DNA of 64,000 nucleotides, taken from the NCBI RefSeq assembly GCF_900114445.1, contig NZ_FOTB01000004.1, positions 312,094 to 376,093 on the forward strand, read 5' to 3'. The first letter of the stretch is position 1, and every line of letters begins with the position of its first letter. The translations under genes and the position numbers were made by a program. This DNA is from Salinicoccus halodurans (GTDB taxonomy: Bacteria > Bacillota > Bacilli > Staphylococcales > Salinicoccaceae). Shown piece by piece: positions 42,757 to 51,288 of this stretch. Under the pieces are notes generated by a model that saw only the letters and a list, made by a program, of their open reading frames with translations, made no database searches and was not told the DNA's origin.

Positions 42757-43356
42757 TCATTTCAGCCATCCTTTTTCCCGGGCTTTCGTTATCGCTTCAA
42801 TTCTGTTGTCCACTTCAAGTTTATCCAGAGTATTCGACACATAGTTCCGGATCGTCCCGTCTGATAAATGGAGTTCTTTTGCAATCGCTTTCGTTTTCTT
42901 CCCTTCCCCGAGCAGCTGGATGATCTCCATCTCGCGGGGAGTCAGAGGATTTTCGGATTCAAAGGCAATATCTATCAATTCCGGAGAATAAATGCGCTTG
43001 CCCTTCATAATCTGACGGATTGAATTGGCCAGCGTTTCACTCGGGCTGTCTTTCAATAAATACCCGCGTACATTCGCTTTTTTGGCCCTTTCGAAATACC
43101 CCGGTCTTGCGAATGTGGTCAGGATGATCACTTTGCAGTCCTCTGCTTTCAATTGTTCAGCTGCATCAAGGCCTGTCATCACGGGCATCTCTATATCCAT
43201 CAGACAGATGTCAGGCCGGGTTTCGCGCACCAGCTCCAGCACTTCCTCACCATTCGCGGCTTTCCCGACGACTGTAATGTCTTCCTCCAGATCCAGCAAT
43301 GCGCCCAGTGCACCGAGCAGCAGATTCTGATCTTCGGCAATCACAATTCGTATCAC
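42757..43356 (-). CDS. LuxR/NarL response regulator, DesR-like
   Basis: Response regulator of 199 residues. The receiver domain carries acidic E8-D9, phospho-acceptor D54 (DICLMDIEMP) and K104 region (GYLLKDSPSE). The C-terminal NarL-type helix-turn-helix spans about 135-199: LTPREMEIIQLLGEGKKTK, then LHLSDGTIRNYVSNTLDKL. A GTG start at 43356 fits AGGAGG seven bases upstream better than the ATG at 43362. It overlaps the end of the kinase gene. D54 and the DNA-binding domain match DesR of the membrane-fluidity system. Confidence 0.9.
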   Translation of the reverse strand: MIRIVIAEDQNLLLGALGALLDLEEDITVVGKAANGEEVLELVRETRPDICLMDIEMPVMTGLDAAEQLKAEDCKVIILTTFARPGYFERAKKANVRGYLLKDSPSETLANSIRQIMKGKRIYSPELIDIAFESENPLTPREMEIIQLLGEGKKTKAIAKELHLSDGTIRNYVSNTLDKLEVDNRIEAITKAREKGWLK

Positions 43357-44480
43357 ATCCATCCCTCCTCTATCTGTCTCAAAACTTTAGGCACCGTTAT
43401 ATTGATCTCGAATCCGTTTTCGGAATGGAACACCTCGAACTCTCCATTGACGAAAGTGAGCCGTTCCCGCATGCCCTGGAGGCCGTTCCCAAACTCCAAT
43501 GCCTGCGGGTTACGGCCGTCATCTGATATTTTCAGGAAAATATCTTTGTTCGTTTCGGTCAGCATTACTGAACATTGTTTGGCCTTACTGTGCTTCACCA
43601 CATTGGTGACCGCTTCCTTCAAGCTCATGCTGAGCACACTTTCGGTCAGCATCGGTATGTCTTTGAATTCCGTTTCCACCTGAATATCATGTCTGATCCC
43701 TGCTGTTTCCAGTATCATTTTTACGTGGGCAAGTTCTTCTTTGAGATTCACGTTCTTCATATCACTGATCATTTCCCGCACTTCCTTAAGTGCATGCCGT
43801 GCAGTATTCTGTATATCCTGAAGCTCTTTTTTAGCTTTTTCCGTATCCGTATCCATCAATTTTCTGGAGAGTTCGCCCTTCAGCCCGATCATGGATAATT
43901 TCTGGCCCAGCGTATCATGGAGATCGCGTGCAATCCTGTGGCGCTCTTCCACAATGGCGAGCTCCGCGATTCTCTGATTGGCATCCTCAAGCTTCACTTC
44001 CAGCGCTTCCTGTTTGAGCCTGTTGTATTTATTCAACGGAATCAGAATGACTCCGAGAATGGTCATGATTAAAAACGGCAGATGGCTCAGGAAGAGCACA
44101 TAATTGATGAAGAATGCAAATATGATTGCACCGACCGTCAGGACGAGATGGATGACATACATTGAGATGAAGCCCGCTTTGCTTCTTATATTACCCACAT
44201 AGAATGCGATGAAGAGTGCAAAGTAGACATATCCGAATAATACAGTCATCGCGATATTTATGATGAATTCAAGGCTCAGTCCTATATATATCAGTGCACC
44301 GCGGGAATTGAAAGTCAGCCAGTAAACTGCAAAAAAGAGTATTGTGATTACAATGCCCACCACGATTTCCCAAAGGGAGATGGAGCGGAATATGAAATAG
44401 AATGGCAGCACGCAGAAAATAATCCATATGTACAGACTCAGGCCAGTGTTCTCAGGAAAAATATGATACCAGTCACGCAT
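43353..44480 (-). CDS. DesK-like sensor histidine kinase
   Basis: Membrane kinase of 375 residues. Four to five helices fill about 12-148, with no extracellular domain, as in the thermosensor DesK. The dimerisation/phosphorylation domain has EERHRIARDLHDTLGQKLS with H188, the same position as the phospho-histidine of B. subtilis DesK. The HATPase_c domain follows at about 275-370 (LKEAVTNVVKHSKAKQ, then ISDDGRNPQALEFGNGLQGM). Placed next to a fatty acid desaturase gene, a role in sensing membrane thickness is likely. The yvfT-type alternative, sensing a drug exported by the adjacent ABC pair, remains open. Confidence 0.9.
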   Translation of the reverse strand: MRDWYHIFPENTGLSLYIWIIFCVLPFYFIFRSISLWEIVVGIVITILFFAVYWLTFNSRGALIYIGLSLEFIINIAMTVLFGYVYFALFIAFYVGNIRSKAGFISMYVIHLVLTVGAIIFAFFINYVLFLSHLPFLIMTILGVILIPLNKYNRLKQEALEVKLEDANQRIAELAIVEERHRIARDLHDTLGQKLSMIGLKGELSRKLMDTDTEKAKKELQDIQNTARHALKEVREMISDMKNVNLKEELAHVKMILETAGIRHDIQVETEFKDIPMLTESVLSMSLKEAVTNVVKHSKAKQCSVMLTETNKDIFLKISDDGRNPQALEFGNGLQGMRERLTFVNGEFEVFHSENGFEINITVPKVLRQIEEGWM

Positions 44481-44550
44481 CTTTGCACCCTCCTCTTCGG
44501 CTCATTTGCTTTATTGTATCAGTTTCAAATCCCATAAAGTATCAATAGGC

Positions 44551-44581
44551 AAAAAATATCCCCCTATACGATAGGGGGATA
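44551..44581 (-). terminator. intrinsic terminator of desaturase gene
   Basis: TATCCCCCTAT / ATAGGGGGATA, perfect 11-bp stem with a three-base loop; TTTTTT follows on the minus strand. It separates des from the downstream kinase gene, so the array has at least two transcripts. Confidence 0.92.
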
Positions 44582-44596
44582 ACATTGTTGTTATAT

Positions 44597-45625
44597 TTAA
44601 TGTGTTGTCGGTCTCTGATTCATATTGTTCTTCAGGCGGCGTTTCATCTTCCCGAAGCTGATGAATGTTTTATTCTCTTCATCATACAGACGGAATTTTA
44701 TGGACTCAAGACTGGTTTTCAGAGTTATTGTCGTCGCCATATGAAGCGGCGGGGTATTTTCATGCGCTTTTTCCAGATGATAGTTTGGTACACGCGGTGC
44801 AAGATGATGCACATGATGGTAACCGATGTTCCCTGTCATCCATTCCAGCCATTTTGGAAGTTTGTAGTATGAACTGCCGTCAACTGCAGCTTTTACAAAG
44901 TCCCATTCCGACTCATTTTCAAAGTAGGAGTCTTCAAACTGATGCTGCACATAAAACAGCCATATGCCGAGTGCGCCTGCGACATAGATGATCGGCAATT
45001 GAACGAGCAGGACGACGTGCCACCCGAGTGTAAATCCGATAAGACAGTACGATCCAACAAGTATCGCATTGATCAGGTACGTGTTAAGGCGTTCTTTACG
45101 CTTTGGTCCTTTACGATTGAAACGGTTGGAATAAAGGAACAGAAGGAACGGTCCCAATCCGAACAGGACTAAAGGATTACGGTAAAGACGGTACTGCAGT
45201 CTTTCCCATTTCCCTGCTTCCTCGTATTCCTTGACTGTCATTACCCAGATGTCACCGATGCCGCGCTTATCCAGATTACCGCTGGTCGCATGGTGGATGG
45301 AATGCTCCCTTTTCCATTTTTGATAGGCAAAGTGTGTGATTACACCTGTAAATGTACCGAAAAAGTCGTTGAGCTTTTTGCTTTTGAAGAAAGATCCATG
45401 CGTACAGTCATGAAAAATGATGAATGTGCGTATCATGAACCCGGCTGTTATGATGCTGAACGGCAGACTCAGCCAAAATGAAATGCTTAAAGCCTGATAG
45501 GCTATAAACCAAAATACAAAAAACGGAAGTATTGTATTCAAAAGCTGTATGATGCTCGCCCTGGTTTCGGCGTTTGCATAAGGCATAACGGATTTTCTGA
45601 GCTGCGCTTGTTTTTGTCTAGTCAT
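44597..45625 (-). CDS. des: membrane fatty acid desaturase
   Basis: Acyl-lipid desaturase of 342 residues. The three histidine boxes for the di-iron centre are HDCTHGSFF, REHSIHHATS and YHHVHHLAP. Two helix pairs flank them (ILPFFVFWFIAYQALSISFW and YLINAILVGSYCLIGFTLGW). It resembles B. subtilis Des, which puts a cis-5 double bond into membrane acyl chains on cooling. AGAGGG lies six bases ahead of the ATG. It has its own terminator and lies upstream of the DesK/DesR genes; two palindromes precede its promoter. Confidence 0.95.
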   Translation of the reverse strand: MTRQKQAQLRKSVMPYANAETRASIIQLLNTILPFFVFWFIAYQALSISFWLSLPFSIITAGFMIRTFIIFHDCTHGSFFKSKKLNDFFGTFTGVITHFAYQKWKREHSIHHATSGNLDKRGIGDIWVMTVKEYEEAGKWERLQYRLYRNPLVLFGLGPFLLFLYSNRFNRKGPKRKERLNTYLINAILVGSYCLIGFTLGWHVVLLVQLPIIYVAGALGIWLFYVQHQFEDSYFENESEWDFVKAAVDGSSYYKLPKWLEWMTGNIGYHHVHHLAPRVPNYHLEKAHENTPPLHMATTITLKTSLESIKFRLYDEENKTFISFGKMKRRLKNNMNQRPTTH

Positions 45626-45685
45626 ATGCTACCCTCTTCCCGATATCTTTTCAATATATATTATGAAGGATACCGGCTGAGCCAA

Positions 45686-45727
45686 ACAGATTAATCTGTC
45701 AGCATTATGACATGACATTTGTCATGT
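45686..45727. promoter_or_regulatory. tandem palindromes ahead of des (candidate DesR sites)
   Basis: ACAGATTAATCTGT (45686-45699) is a perfect 14-bp palindrome. ACATGACA TT TGTCATGT (45710-45727) is a perfect inverted repeat with 8-bp arms. Reading toward des, TTGGCT and TAATAT, 16 bases apart, form a promoter candidate just downstream. In B. subtilis two adjacent DesR sites lie in this position. Confidence 0.65.
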
Positions 45728-45759
45728 TCAGGGCTCTATTTATCTTATTAGTGTAAAAT

Positions 45760-46538
45760 TCAGCTTCCTATCTTTACATTTTTATAAATGCGTTCCAGTG
45801 TGCCGGATACGCTGAGGGCGGCCAGATAGCTTGTCTGAGGATTTTCCGGCAATGGATTATTTTTAAATGTAAATTCAGCTTCTCCGAAATCACCGGCCAC
45901 TTTTACATTATGAATGTTCCTGTCGATATCAGGGTCTGCGATTACGGTGACATCCGTGTCTTTCATCCCAACACCGGCGAAAGCTAAAATGATGGCCACG
46001 TTCATATTTTTCGGAACTTTTCAATCGCATCTATGGCTTTTCCTTCAAACACCACCTTCTCCGTGGTGATACTTTCGTCACTGAGAGATGATGCGGGTTT
46101 ACGTGTTTCAAGCACCACACTGTCGAGTTTCCCGAAAGTCTGGGCATTTTGCAGCAGATCCAATCCCCCGACGGCACCTGAAGGCAAATGCAATGCGTGA
46201 TCATAATCATTCGTATTGCGGGTAACCTCGGCCACCAGATTTTCGTCCGCAAGGGCGCCCACGCTGATCAGCAGTGCATCCTTCTGCCTGATCACCTCCG
46301 GCAGAAGCTCTCTGGCGGCTTCAACAGTAGCGGCCTCAACTACGATATCAATTTCAGATGCCAGAAATTCATCAAGACCGGTGTACAGTTCCACACTATA
46401 AGCGGATTCCAATCTTTGATATTTCTCCCTGTCCCTGACCAGCACACTGCTGACCTTCAGACTGTCATGAGCATTATCATTAATCTCCTTAAGCAGGAAC
46501 TCACCGATTGCCCCTGCACCAATCAAACCGATATTCAT
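45760..46538 (-). pseudogene. nadX: L-aspartate dehydrogenase, split by frameshift
   Basis: The NAD-binding first part (46538 to 46002; IGLIGAGAIGEFLLKEI, then VEAATVEAARELLPEV, then ALHLPSGAVGGLDLLQNA) ends early in EKFRKI. The remainder continues in a second frame from about 46010 (PKNMNVAIILAFAGVG, then VIADPDIDRNIHNVKV, then PENPQTSYLAALS) to 45760. The family reads FPKN at the junction, so one base is missing in TTCCGAAAAA. Total length, about 259, equals intact aspartate dehydrogenase. The catalytic histidine (RNIHNVKV) is in the second part. The stop and a Met codon overlap as ATGA, so coupled translation of two halves is conceivable, but there is no ribosome site. Confidence 0.85.
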
Positions 46539-46620
46539 AAATAGCCTCCTTCCTTATGTCCAAATCATAATATTATCCTCTACCCCTGCACCACACTTCT
46601 ATATACATGGAATCTAAAAA

Positions 46621-46645
46621 GCATTCCGGAATAATTCCGGAATGC
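46621..46645 (-). terminator. intrinsic terminator of DedA gene
   Basis: GCATTCCGGAA / TTCCGGAATGC, loop three bases, TTTTTAG on the minus strand. Confidence 0.9.
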
Positions 46646-46657
46646 CTGATATTCATT

Positions 46658-47272
46658 CTATTTCCTGTCCATCACCCTTCGTTTGATGAAGAGTGACGCA
46701 ATAACAATGACAAGGAACGCCAGAATTGCATAAACGATATTGGAATATATGTCCATATATCCGACGATGCTATCCCATGATTCACCGAGTGATGCACCGA
46801 TGACAACAAGCACTGTATTCCATATGATTGTGCCCAGGGCCGTCAGTCCCAAAAACAGCCAGATGTTCATATGTGACATGCCTGCCGGCAATGAAATCAG
46901 ACTTCTGATGAGCGGGATGAAGCGGCAGAAAAATACGGTCCATGCACCATATTTTTCAAACCACCCGTTCGCCTTGTGCACGTCTTTTTTCTCAACCCGT
47001 AAAAATTTTCCGTACTTTTCGACAATGCGTTCTATCCTTTTGACGCTGAGCACCCGGCCAATATAATAAAGGACAACTGCACCGCCGACAGAACCCAGAG
47101 TCGAAGCCGCAACAACACCATAAATATTCATTGAGCTCTTAGTTGTCATAAAGCCTCCGAATGTCAAAATCACTTCCGAAGGAATTGGAGGGAACAGGTT
47201 TTCCACCATGATGAGGAGGAAGATGCCCAAATACCCGAACTGCTCCATGAAATCCGTAATCCAATTTTCCAT
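46658..47272 (-). CDS. DedA family membrane protein
   Basis: Membrane protein of 204 residues in the DedA/VTT superfamily, now linked to lipid carrier (undecaprenyl phosphate) or phospholipid flipping. It shows VENLFPPIPSEVILTFGGFM at about 22-41, the conserved re-entrant loop, and FFCRFIPLIRSLISLPAGMSHM, the second conserved FxRFxPxxR motif. About four membrane helices. The ATG at 47272 has GTGAGG upstream. It diverges from the TauE/SafE-type gene. Confidence 0.95.
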   Translation of the reverse strand: MENWITDFMEQFGYLGIFLLIMVENLFPPIPSEVILTFGGFMTTKSSMNIYGVVAASTLGSVGGAVVLYYIGRVLSVKRIERIVEKYGKFLRVEKKDVHKANGWFEKYGAWTVFFCRFIPLIRSLISLPAGMSHMNIWLFLGLTALGTIIWNTVLVVIGASLGESWDSIVGYMDIYSNIVYAILAFLVIVIASLFIKRRVMDRK

Positions 47273-47416
47273 CCGCCTCACCTTTTCCAATTGACTTCAC
47301 CGGTCATGCATCTCAACATTTGACATCATACTGTATCTGCGTCAAAAATCATAAGGATATCCTTCTATGTAATTCGTGTTATATTATGAAATAACAACAA
47401 TGGAGCGTGGTACAAA

Positions 47417-48199
47417 ATGGATCTCATTCTTTTACTGCTTATAGGAATCATTGCTTCTGTCATCGGCGCCCTCATCGGCATCGGCGGCGGAGTCATTATT
47501 GTACCTTCACTGATATTCCTCGGCAACAGTACAGATATCATTGAAGGTATGTCCGTCCAGAATGCGGTCGGCACTTCCTCACTGACACTTGTTTTCACCG
47601 GATTATTTTCAATGCTGGCATATGGCAAATCCAAAACCGTCGATATGAAAAGCGGGATGCTGTTCTCTATAGGAATAGTGCCGGGGTCTCTGGCCGGCGC
47701 TTACTTGAGCAGATTTCTGAACCAGGATTCCTTCGGTATTATTTTCGGCGTCTTTTTACTGCTCATCTTTACAGTACTCACTTTTAAGAACAGGATGATC
47801 AGAAATAAAGAAAATGCAAATCAGGATAAAAAAGAGTTCAAGCCTGTTTTGGGCATTACCGCTTCATTTTTTGTAGGCATCAGTGCTGGACTATTCGGCA
47901 TTGGCGGCGGTGCACTCATGACACCGCTGATGATCATCGTGCTTAACTTTTCTCCGCATGTCGCGGTCGCGACAAGCATGGTGATCATTTTCACTTCCAG
48001 TCTTTCAAGTTCTGCCGGGCACTTTGCACAGGACAATATACTATGGGGGTATGGCATTGTCCTGATTATCTCAACTTACATAGGTTCAAAAATCGGTGTC
48101 AGGATCAACCAGTCCTTAAACAGCTATACCCTGTCCCAGGTCTTGCGGTTCGGACTTCTCATTCTTGGAATCTATATGATCATCAATGCACTGACGTGA
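47417..48199 (+). CDS. TauE/SafE (TSUP) family transporter
   Basis: Membrane permease of 260 residues with two homologous halves, each with the GxxxGIGGG signature: GALIGIGGGVIIVPSL (about 18-33) and GISAGLFGIGGGALMTPL (about 153-170). About eight helices. The family moves sulfur-containing organic anions such as sulfite or sulfoacetate outwards, or organic acids. AATGGAGCG precedes the ATG. A second family member lies at 51289. Neither has an adjacent sulfur-metabolism gene. Confidence 0.93.
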   Translation: MDLILLLLIGIIASVIGALIGIGGGVIIVPSLIFLGNSTDIIEGMSVQNAVGTSSLTLVFTGLFSMLAYGKSKTVDMKSGMLFSIGIVPGSLAGAYLSRFLNQDSFGIIFGVFLLLIFTVLTFKNRMIRNKENANQDKKEFKPVLGITASFFVGISAGLFGIGGGALMTPLMIIVLNFSPHVAVATSMVIIFTSSLSSSAGHFAQDNILWGYGIVLIISTYIGSKIGVRINQSLNSYTLSQVLRFGLLILGIYMIINALT

Positions 48200-48246
48200 A
48201 AAAGCATCTGCCCGGGTCAACCGACCTGCCTGCAGATGCTTTTTCC
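48199..48246. terminator. bidirectional intrinsic terminator
   Basis: AAAAAGCATCTG / CAGATGCTTTTT with a 22-base loop, between convergent genes. Confidence 0.85.
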
Positions 48247-48249
48247 GTA

Positions 48250-48804
48250 TCAGACTCTTAATGCACTGCGGAATCTTCTCGCTCCATAATAGGAGTCCGC
48301 GCCGTTATGGTAGATGAACACCGTATTAAAGCGGAAATCACCGAATATCGCCCCGCCGAGGGCCCGGATTTCTTCCGGCGTCTTCAGCCAGGATGAGGTC
48401 TTATTGTCGAAATCCCCCAGATTCTGCAGATAACGGTACTGGTCTTCATCCAGCATCTCAACACCCATTGATCCTGCCATCTCCATAGCACTTGTTTCCG
48501 GCTTATGCTTCTTTCTCGCTTCCCATGCCGCCCGGTCGTAGCATACGCTTTTGCGGCCGGCAGGACTTTCTTTTGAACAGTCGAAAAATATGAATTCGCC
48601 GTTCTCTTCACCGACGACATCGGGCTCTCCCTCCGTGCGCTCCATTTCAGAAAGAGACCACAATTTATCGAGATTAGCTTTCAGCTTTTCTTCAACCCGG
48701 CTCCATTCGATACCTTCGTGGCGGTCCATGTTATTTTCAAAGCGTTCTCTGGATGCTTCCAGCTGTTTCTCAATCTCTTCCGCGTTCAGTTTGTTAACCG
48801 TCAT
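48250..48804 (-). CDS. DUF4256 protein
   Basis: Cytoplasmic protein of 184 residues with the DUF4256 pattern throughout: IEWSRVEEKLKANLDKLWSL, then EEFIFFDCSKESPAGRK-like GEFIFFDCSKESPAGRKSVC, then LDEDQYRYLQNLGDFDNKTS, then a C-terminal YHNGADSYYGARRFR. The family is conserved in bacteria, and its function is unknown. The ATG at 48804 is ten bases after GAGGGG; a TTG at 48810 is an alternative. It stands between a convergent TSUP gene and the flavin reductase gene 14 bases upstream, with which it may form an operon. Confidence 0.9.
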   Translation of the reverse strand: MTVNKLNAEEIEKQLEASRERFENNMDRHEGIEWSRVEEKLKANLDKLWSLSEMERTEGEPDVVGEENGEFIFFDCSKESPAGRKSVCYDRAAWEARKKHKPETSAMEMAGSMGVEMLDEDQYRYLQNLGDFDNKTSSWLKTPEEIRALGGAIFGDFRFNTVFIYHNGADSYYGARRFRSALRV

Positions 48805-48824
48805 TTTCAATCATCCCCTCTTTT

Positions 48825-49526
48825 TTAATATCCGATAAACGTCTCTTTTTTAATATTCTTCTTCGGTATACCTGTACTGATCAGATGCTTGGCCACTGAT
48901 TCGACCATGGAATAGGGTCCTGCGATAAAATACTTTTCCGCACCTGTACGCGGCAGCAGTTCAAGTTCTTTGTACAGGTTTTCGCTTGATTCCATAAAAT
49001 GCACCGCTATGCCTTCCTGCCCGCCTATATCTTCAAGTTCATCTTTGTAAGTAAATGTACCTTCCCCGTCCACATACAGAAGCGTCATACTCTGTTTTGG
49101 ATTAAGCGCTGTGCTGTCATTTTCCCGCAATATCGCACGGAAGGGTGTAATGCCGATCCCACCTGCAATAAACACTCCCGAAGATTCATCCCCGATATAG
49201 AAGGAACCGACAGGACCGCTCATATGCATCTCCATCCCCGGTTCCAATTCCAATAATGCCTGTTTATATTCACTCGGATTACCATCGATTTTAGTCGTCA
49301 GCCCGATTACATCATCTTTTGGAGAGGAAGCGATTGTAAAAGGCTTAGTCGGCGGCTTCACCTTTTTATGGGTGACTGTAAACAATCCATGCTGACCGGG
49401 CAGCCAGTTCAGATCCTCCGGTTTTTCAAACTCGAAAGTATAGACATTCCCGGAATGCTGCCGTCTTTCTTTGAATACCAGTTTGTTCTTTTTAAATATA
49501 GATAATGAATCCCTTAAAAAACCCAT
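48825..49526 (-). CDS. FAD/NAD(P)-binding oxidoreductase (FNR-like)
   Basis: Flavin oxidoreductase of 233 residues of the ferredoxin-NADP reductase superfamily, lacking any ferredoxin domain. FAD-binding PFTIASSP (RxYS/T variant: KPFTIAS) is near 62-68, with GPVGSFYIGDES as phosphate loop and SGVFIAGGIGITPFRAIL as the NAD(P) motif (about 115-132). YFIAGPYSMVESVAKHL and ETFIGY form the C-terminal part. It transfers electrons between NAD(P)H and an unknown partner. The GGGAGGG site precedes the ATG. An ArsR gene lies upstream by 69 bases. Confidence 0.9.
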   Translation of the reverse strand: MGFLRDSLSIFKKNKLVFKERRQHSGNVYTFEFEKPEDLNWLPGQHGLFTVTHKKVKPPTKPFTIASSPKDDVIGLTTKIDGNPSEYKQALLELEPGMEMHMSGPVGSFYIGDESSGVFIAGGIGITPFRAILRENDSTALNPKQSMTLLYVDGEGTFTYKDELEDIGGQEGIAVHFMESSENLYKELELLPRTGAEKYFIAGPYSMVESVAKHLISTGIPKKNIKKETFIGY

Positions 49527-49594
49527 TCATTTCCCTCCCAGTGTTTAAAAATCATTGCTGCTCTTAAACTTAAAATCAAAGGATATTCCTGCCA

Positions 49595-49918
49595 TCATTC
49601 CTCCGGCAATCTTTCCAGTTTGTCTGTGTGTCCATTCCAGAACTGTTCATAATATGACAACCAGTCCTTAACCTCTTTAAGCGGTTCGGTATTCAATGTA
49701 TACTGCGTCTCTCTGCCGATGCGGCGTCCCTTCACCAGGTCCGCCTCTTTCAACACTTTCAAATGCTTGGAAACAGCCGTTCTGCCTATTTCAAAATGCG
49801 GGGTCAGTTCATGCAGCGGCATCTCGGAAGAACGGGATAACAGATGCACAATTTCTCTTCTGGTCGGATCGGCAATGGCTGTAAAAACATCGCGTTCAAC
49901 TCTGGGTTCATTCATTCC
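49595..49918 (-). CDS. ArsR family transcriptional regulator
   Basis: Winged-helix repressor of 107 residues, the SdpR-like ArsR group without a clear cysteine metal site. The HTH reads RREIVHLLSRSSEMPLHELT, then HFEIGRTAVSKHLKVLKEADLV, and the wing is GRRIGRETQYTLN. The tail LSYYEQFWNGHTDKLERL is typical of regulators paired with SRPBCC proteins, but no such partner is here. The start at 49918 has GGGAGATG upstream. The downstream flavin reductase and DUF4256 genes could be its operon. Confidence 0.92.
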   Translation of the reverse strand, partial: GMNEPRVERDVFTAIADPTRREIVHLLSRSSEMPLHELTPHFEIGRTAVSKHLKVLKEADLVKGRRIGRETQYTLNTEPLKEVKDWLSYYEQFWNGHTDKLERLPEE

Positions 49919-50110
49919 GGCATCTCCCTTACAAATTCGAAACTTTTCAGTGACATAATTATAAGGCACTGTAAGGTGTCATGTCAATAAAACCCGCTTC
50001 TCCTCCGGCATTCTGCGTCCATTGTTGATACTATTCACGGTTCCACTATAATCAATGTCCTGTTCATGATTTAATATAGTTAACAGATACCCGGAAAAGG
50101 ACGTGGAAAA

Positions 50111-50545
50111 ATGACTTTTGATGAATATGTGGATAATATCGATGAAAAATGGAGAGAAAGCTTCATACGGACATGGAACGTGATCAGTGAGCATCTGCCG
50201 GAAGGCTTTGATGTATATATACATCATGGCATGCCGGGCTTCGTCGTTCCAAAAGACAGGTATCCCGAAGGGTATCATGTGGATAATGAACCGTTGCCGT
50301 TCATCGGTGTGGCCTCCCAGAAAAGGCATCTCGCCGTATACCACATGGGGATGTACCGCGATCCGGAACTGTACGACTGGTTTGCCGGGGAGTATCCAAG
50401 GCACATGTCAACAAAGCTCAACATGGGCAAGAGCTGTATCAGGTTTACAAACCCCGGCAAAGTACCTTATGACCTGCTCGGTCAACTTGCTGAAAAGACG
50501 TCAGTCGATGAGTGGATTGAGCTGTATGAATCGAGAAAACAGTGA
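50111..50545 (+). CDS. DUF1801 (YdhG-like) protein
   Basis: Small cytoplasmic protein of 144 residues. The pattern matches DUF1801: ESFIRTWNVISEHLPEGFDV at about 16-35, then MPGFVVPKDRYPEGY, then FIGVASQKRHLAVYHMGMY, then LNMGKSCIRFTNPGKVPYDLL. The fold resembles the frataxin-like/SufBC-associated YdhG family; exact role unknown. AAGGACG precedes the ATG. It ends at a strong hairpin. Confidence 0.9.
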   Translation: MTFDEYVDNIDEKWRESFIRTWNVISEHLPEGFDVYIHHGMPGFVVPKDRYPEGYHVDNEPLPFIGVASQKRHLAVYHMGMYRDPELYDWFAGEYPRHMSTKLNMGKSCIRFTNPGKVPYDLLGQLAEKTSVDEWIELYESRKQ

Positions 50546-50547
50546 AA

Positions 50548-50584
50548 AAGAAGGCTGCTGATATACAACCGGCAGCCTTCTTTC
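50548..50584 (+). terminator. intrinsic terminator
   Basis: AAAGAAGGCTGC / GCAGCCTTCTTT with a 13-base loop, after the DUF1801 stop. Confidence 0.88.
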
Positions 50585-50639
50585 TTATTGTGCATTTATA
50601 TCCGGGCAGGGTGTTCACTTTGTCTCAGATGTTCTGCAG

Positions 50640-51206
50640 TTACATTGTCCGATTATCATGATGACAACTGCACGTTTCAATATGGTCATCCACCATTCCG
50701 ATCGCCTGCATGAATGAGTATGTGATGACCGGTCCGGTAAATTTGAAACCCCGCCTTTTAAGCGCTTTGCTGAGACGCATTGACAAGTCTGTCGAAGCAG
50801 GAATCTCTCCATCACTTTTCCGGCTGTTCATGAGAGGTGTGTGTCCGGCATGTTCCCATAAAAAATCAGAGAAACTGCCAAATTCGTGCTGCAGCTCTGT
50901 GACAGCCCGGGCGTTCGACCGTACCGACTGCAGTTTGGATATGTGTCTGACAACATTATGATTCTCTTTAATATCGAGCAGGTCTTCATCCGTAAGATTC
51001 GCACAGCAGGAGATATCAAAATTATGGAAGGCTGCTCTGTATCCTTCTCTCTTTTTCAGTATGGTAAGCCATGACAGGCCTGCCTGCGCGCCTTCCAGCG
51101 TCAGCATTTCAAATATGTACCGATCATCGTAAGCAGGTACACACCATTCATTGTCATGGTATTTCCTGAGAAGCGGATCACTCTCTGCCCATAGACATCT
51201 TTTCAT
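50640..51206 (-). CDS. tag: DNA-3-methyladenine glycosylase I
   Basis: Base-excision repair enzyme of 188 residues that removes 3-methyladenine. The zinc ligands appear as C4 (MKRCLWAESD), H17 (RKYHDNEWC) and the late His and Cys of VDDHIETCSCH. The catalytic glutamate is in LEGAQAGLSWLTIL (E38). The usual YHDxEWG is changed at the last position (EWC). The C-terminus TYSFMQAIGMVDDH is a family hallmark. GGGAGG precedes the ATG. Monocistronic. Confidence 0.95.
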   Translation of the reverse strand: MKRCLWAESDPLLRKYHDNEWCVPAYDDRYIFEMLTLEGAQAGLSWLTILKKREGYRAAFHNFDISCCANLTDEDLLDIKENHNVVRHISKLQSVRSNARAVTELQHEFGSFSDFLWEHAGHTPLMNSRKSDGEIPASTDLSMRLSKALKRRGFKFTGPVITYSFMQAIGMVDDHIETCSCHHDNRTM

Positions 51207-51288
51207 TATGATTCCTCCCTTTTTCTGTCTGTTAAAATGATATCATGACTATTACGAGACGGCATGGTGCATGAGAAAGGATGATGAT

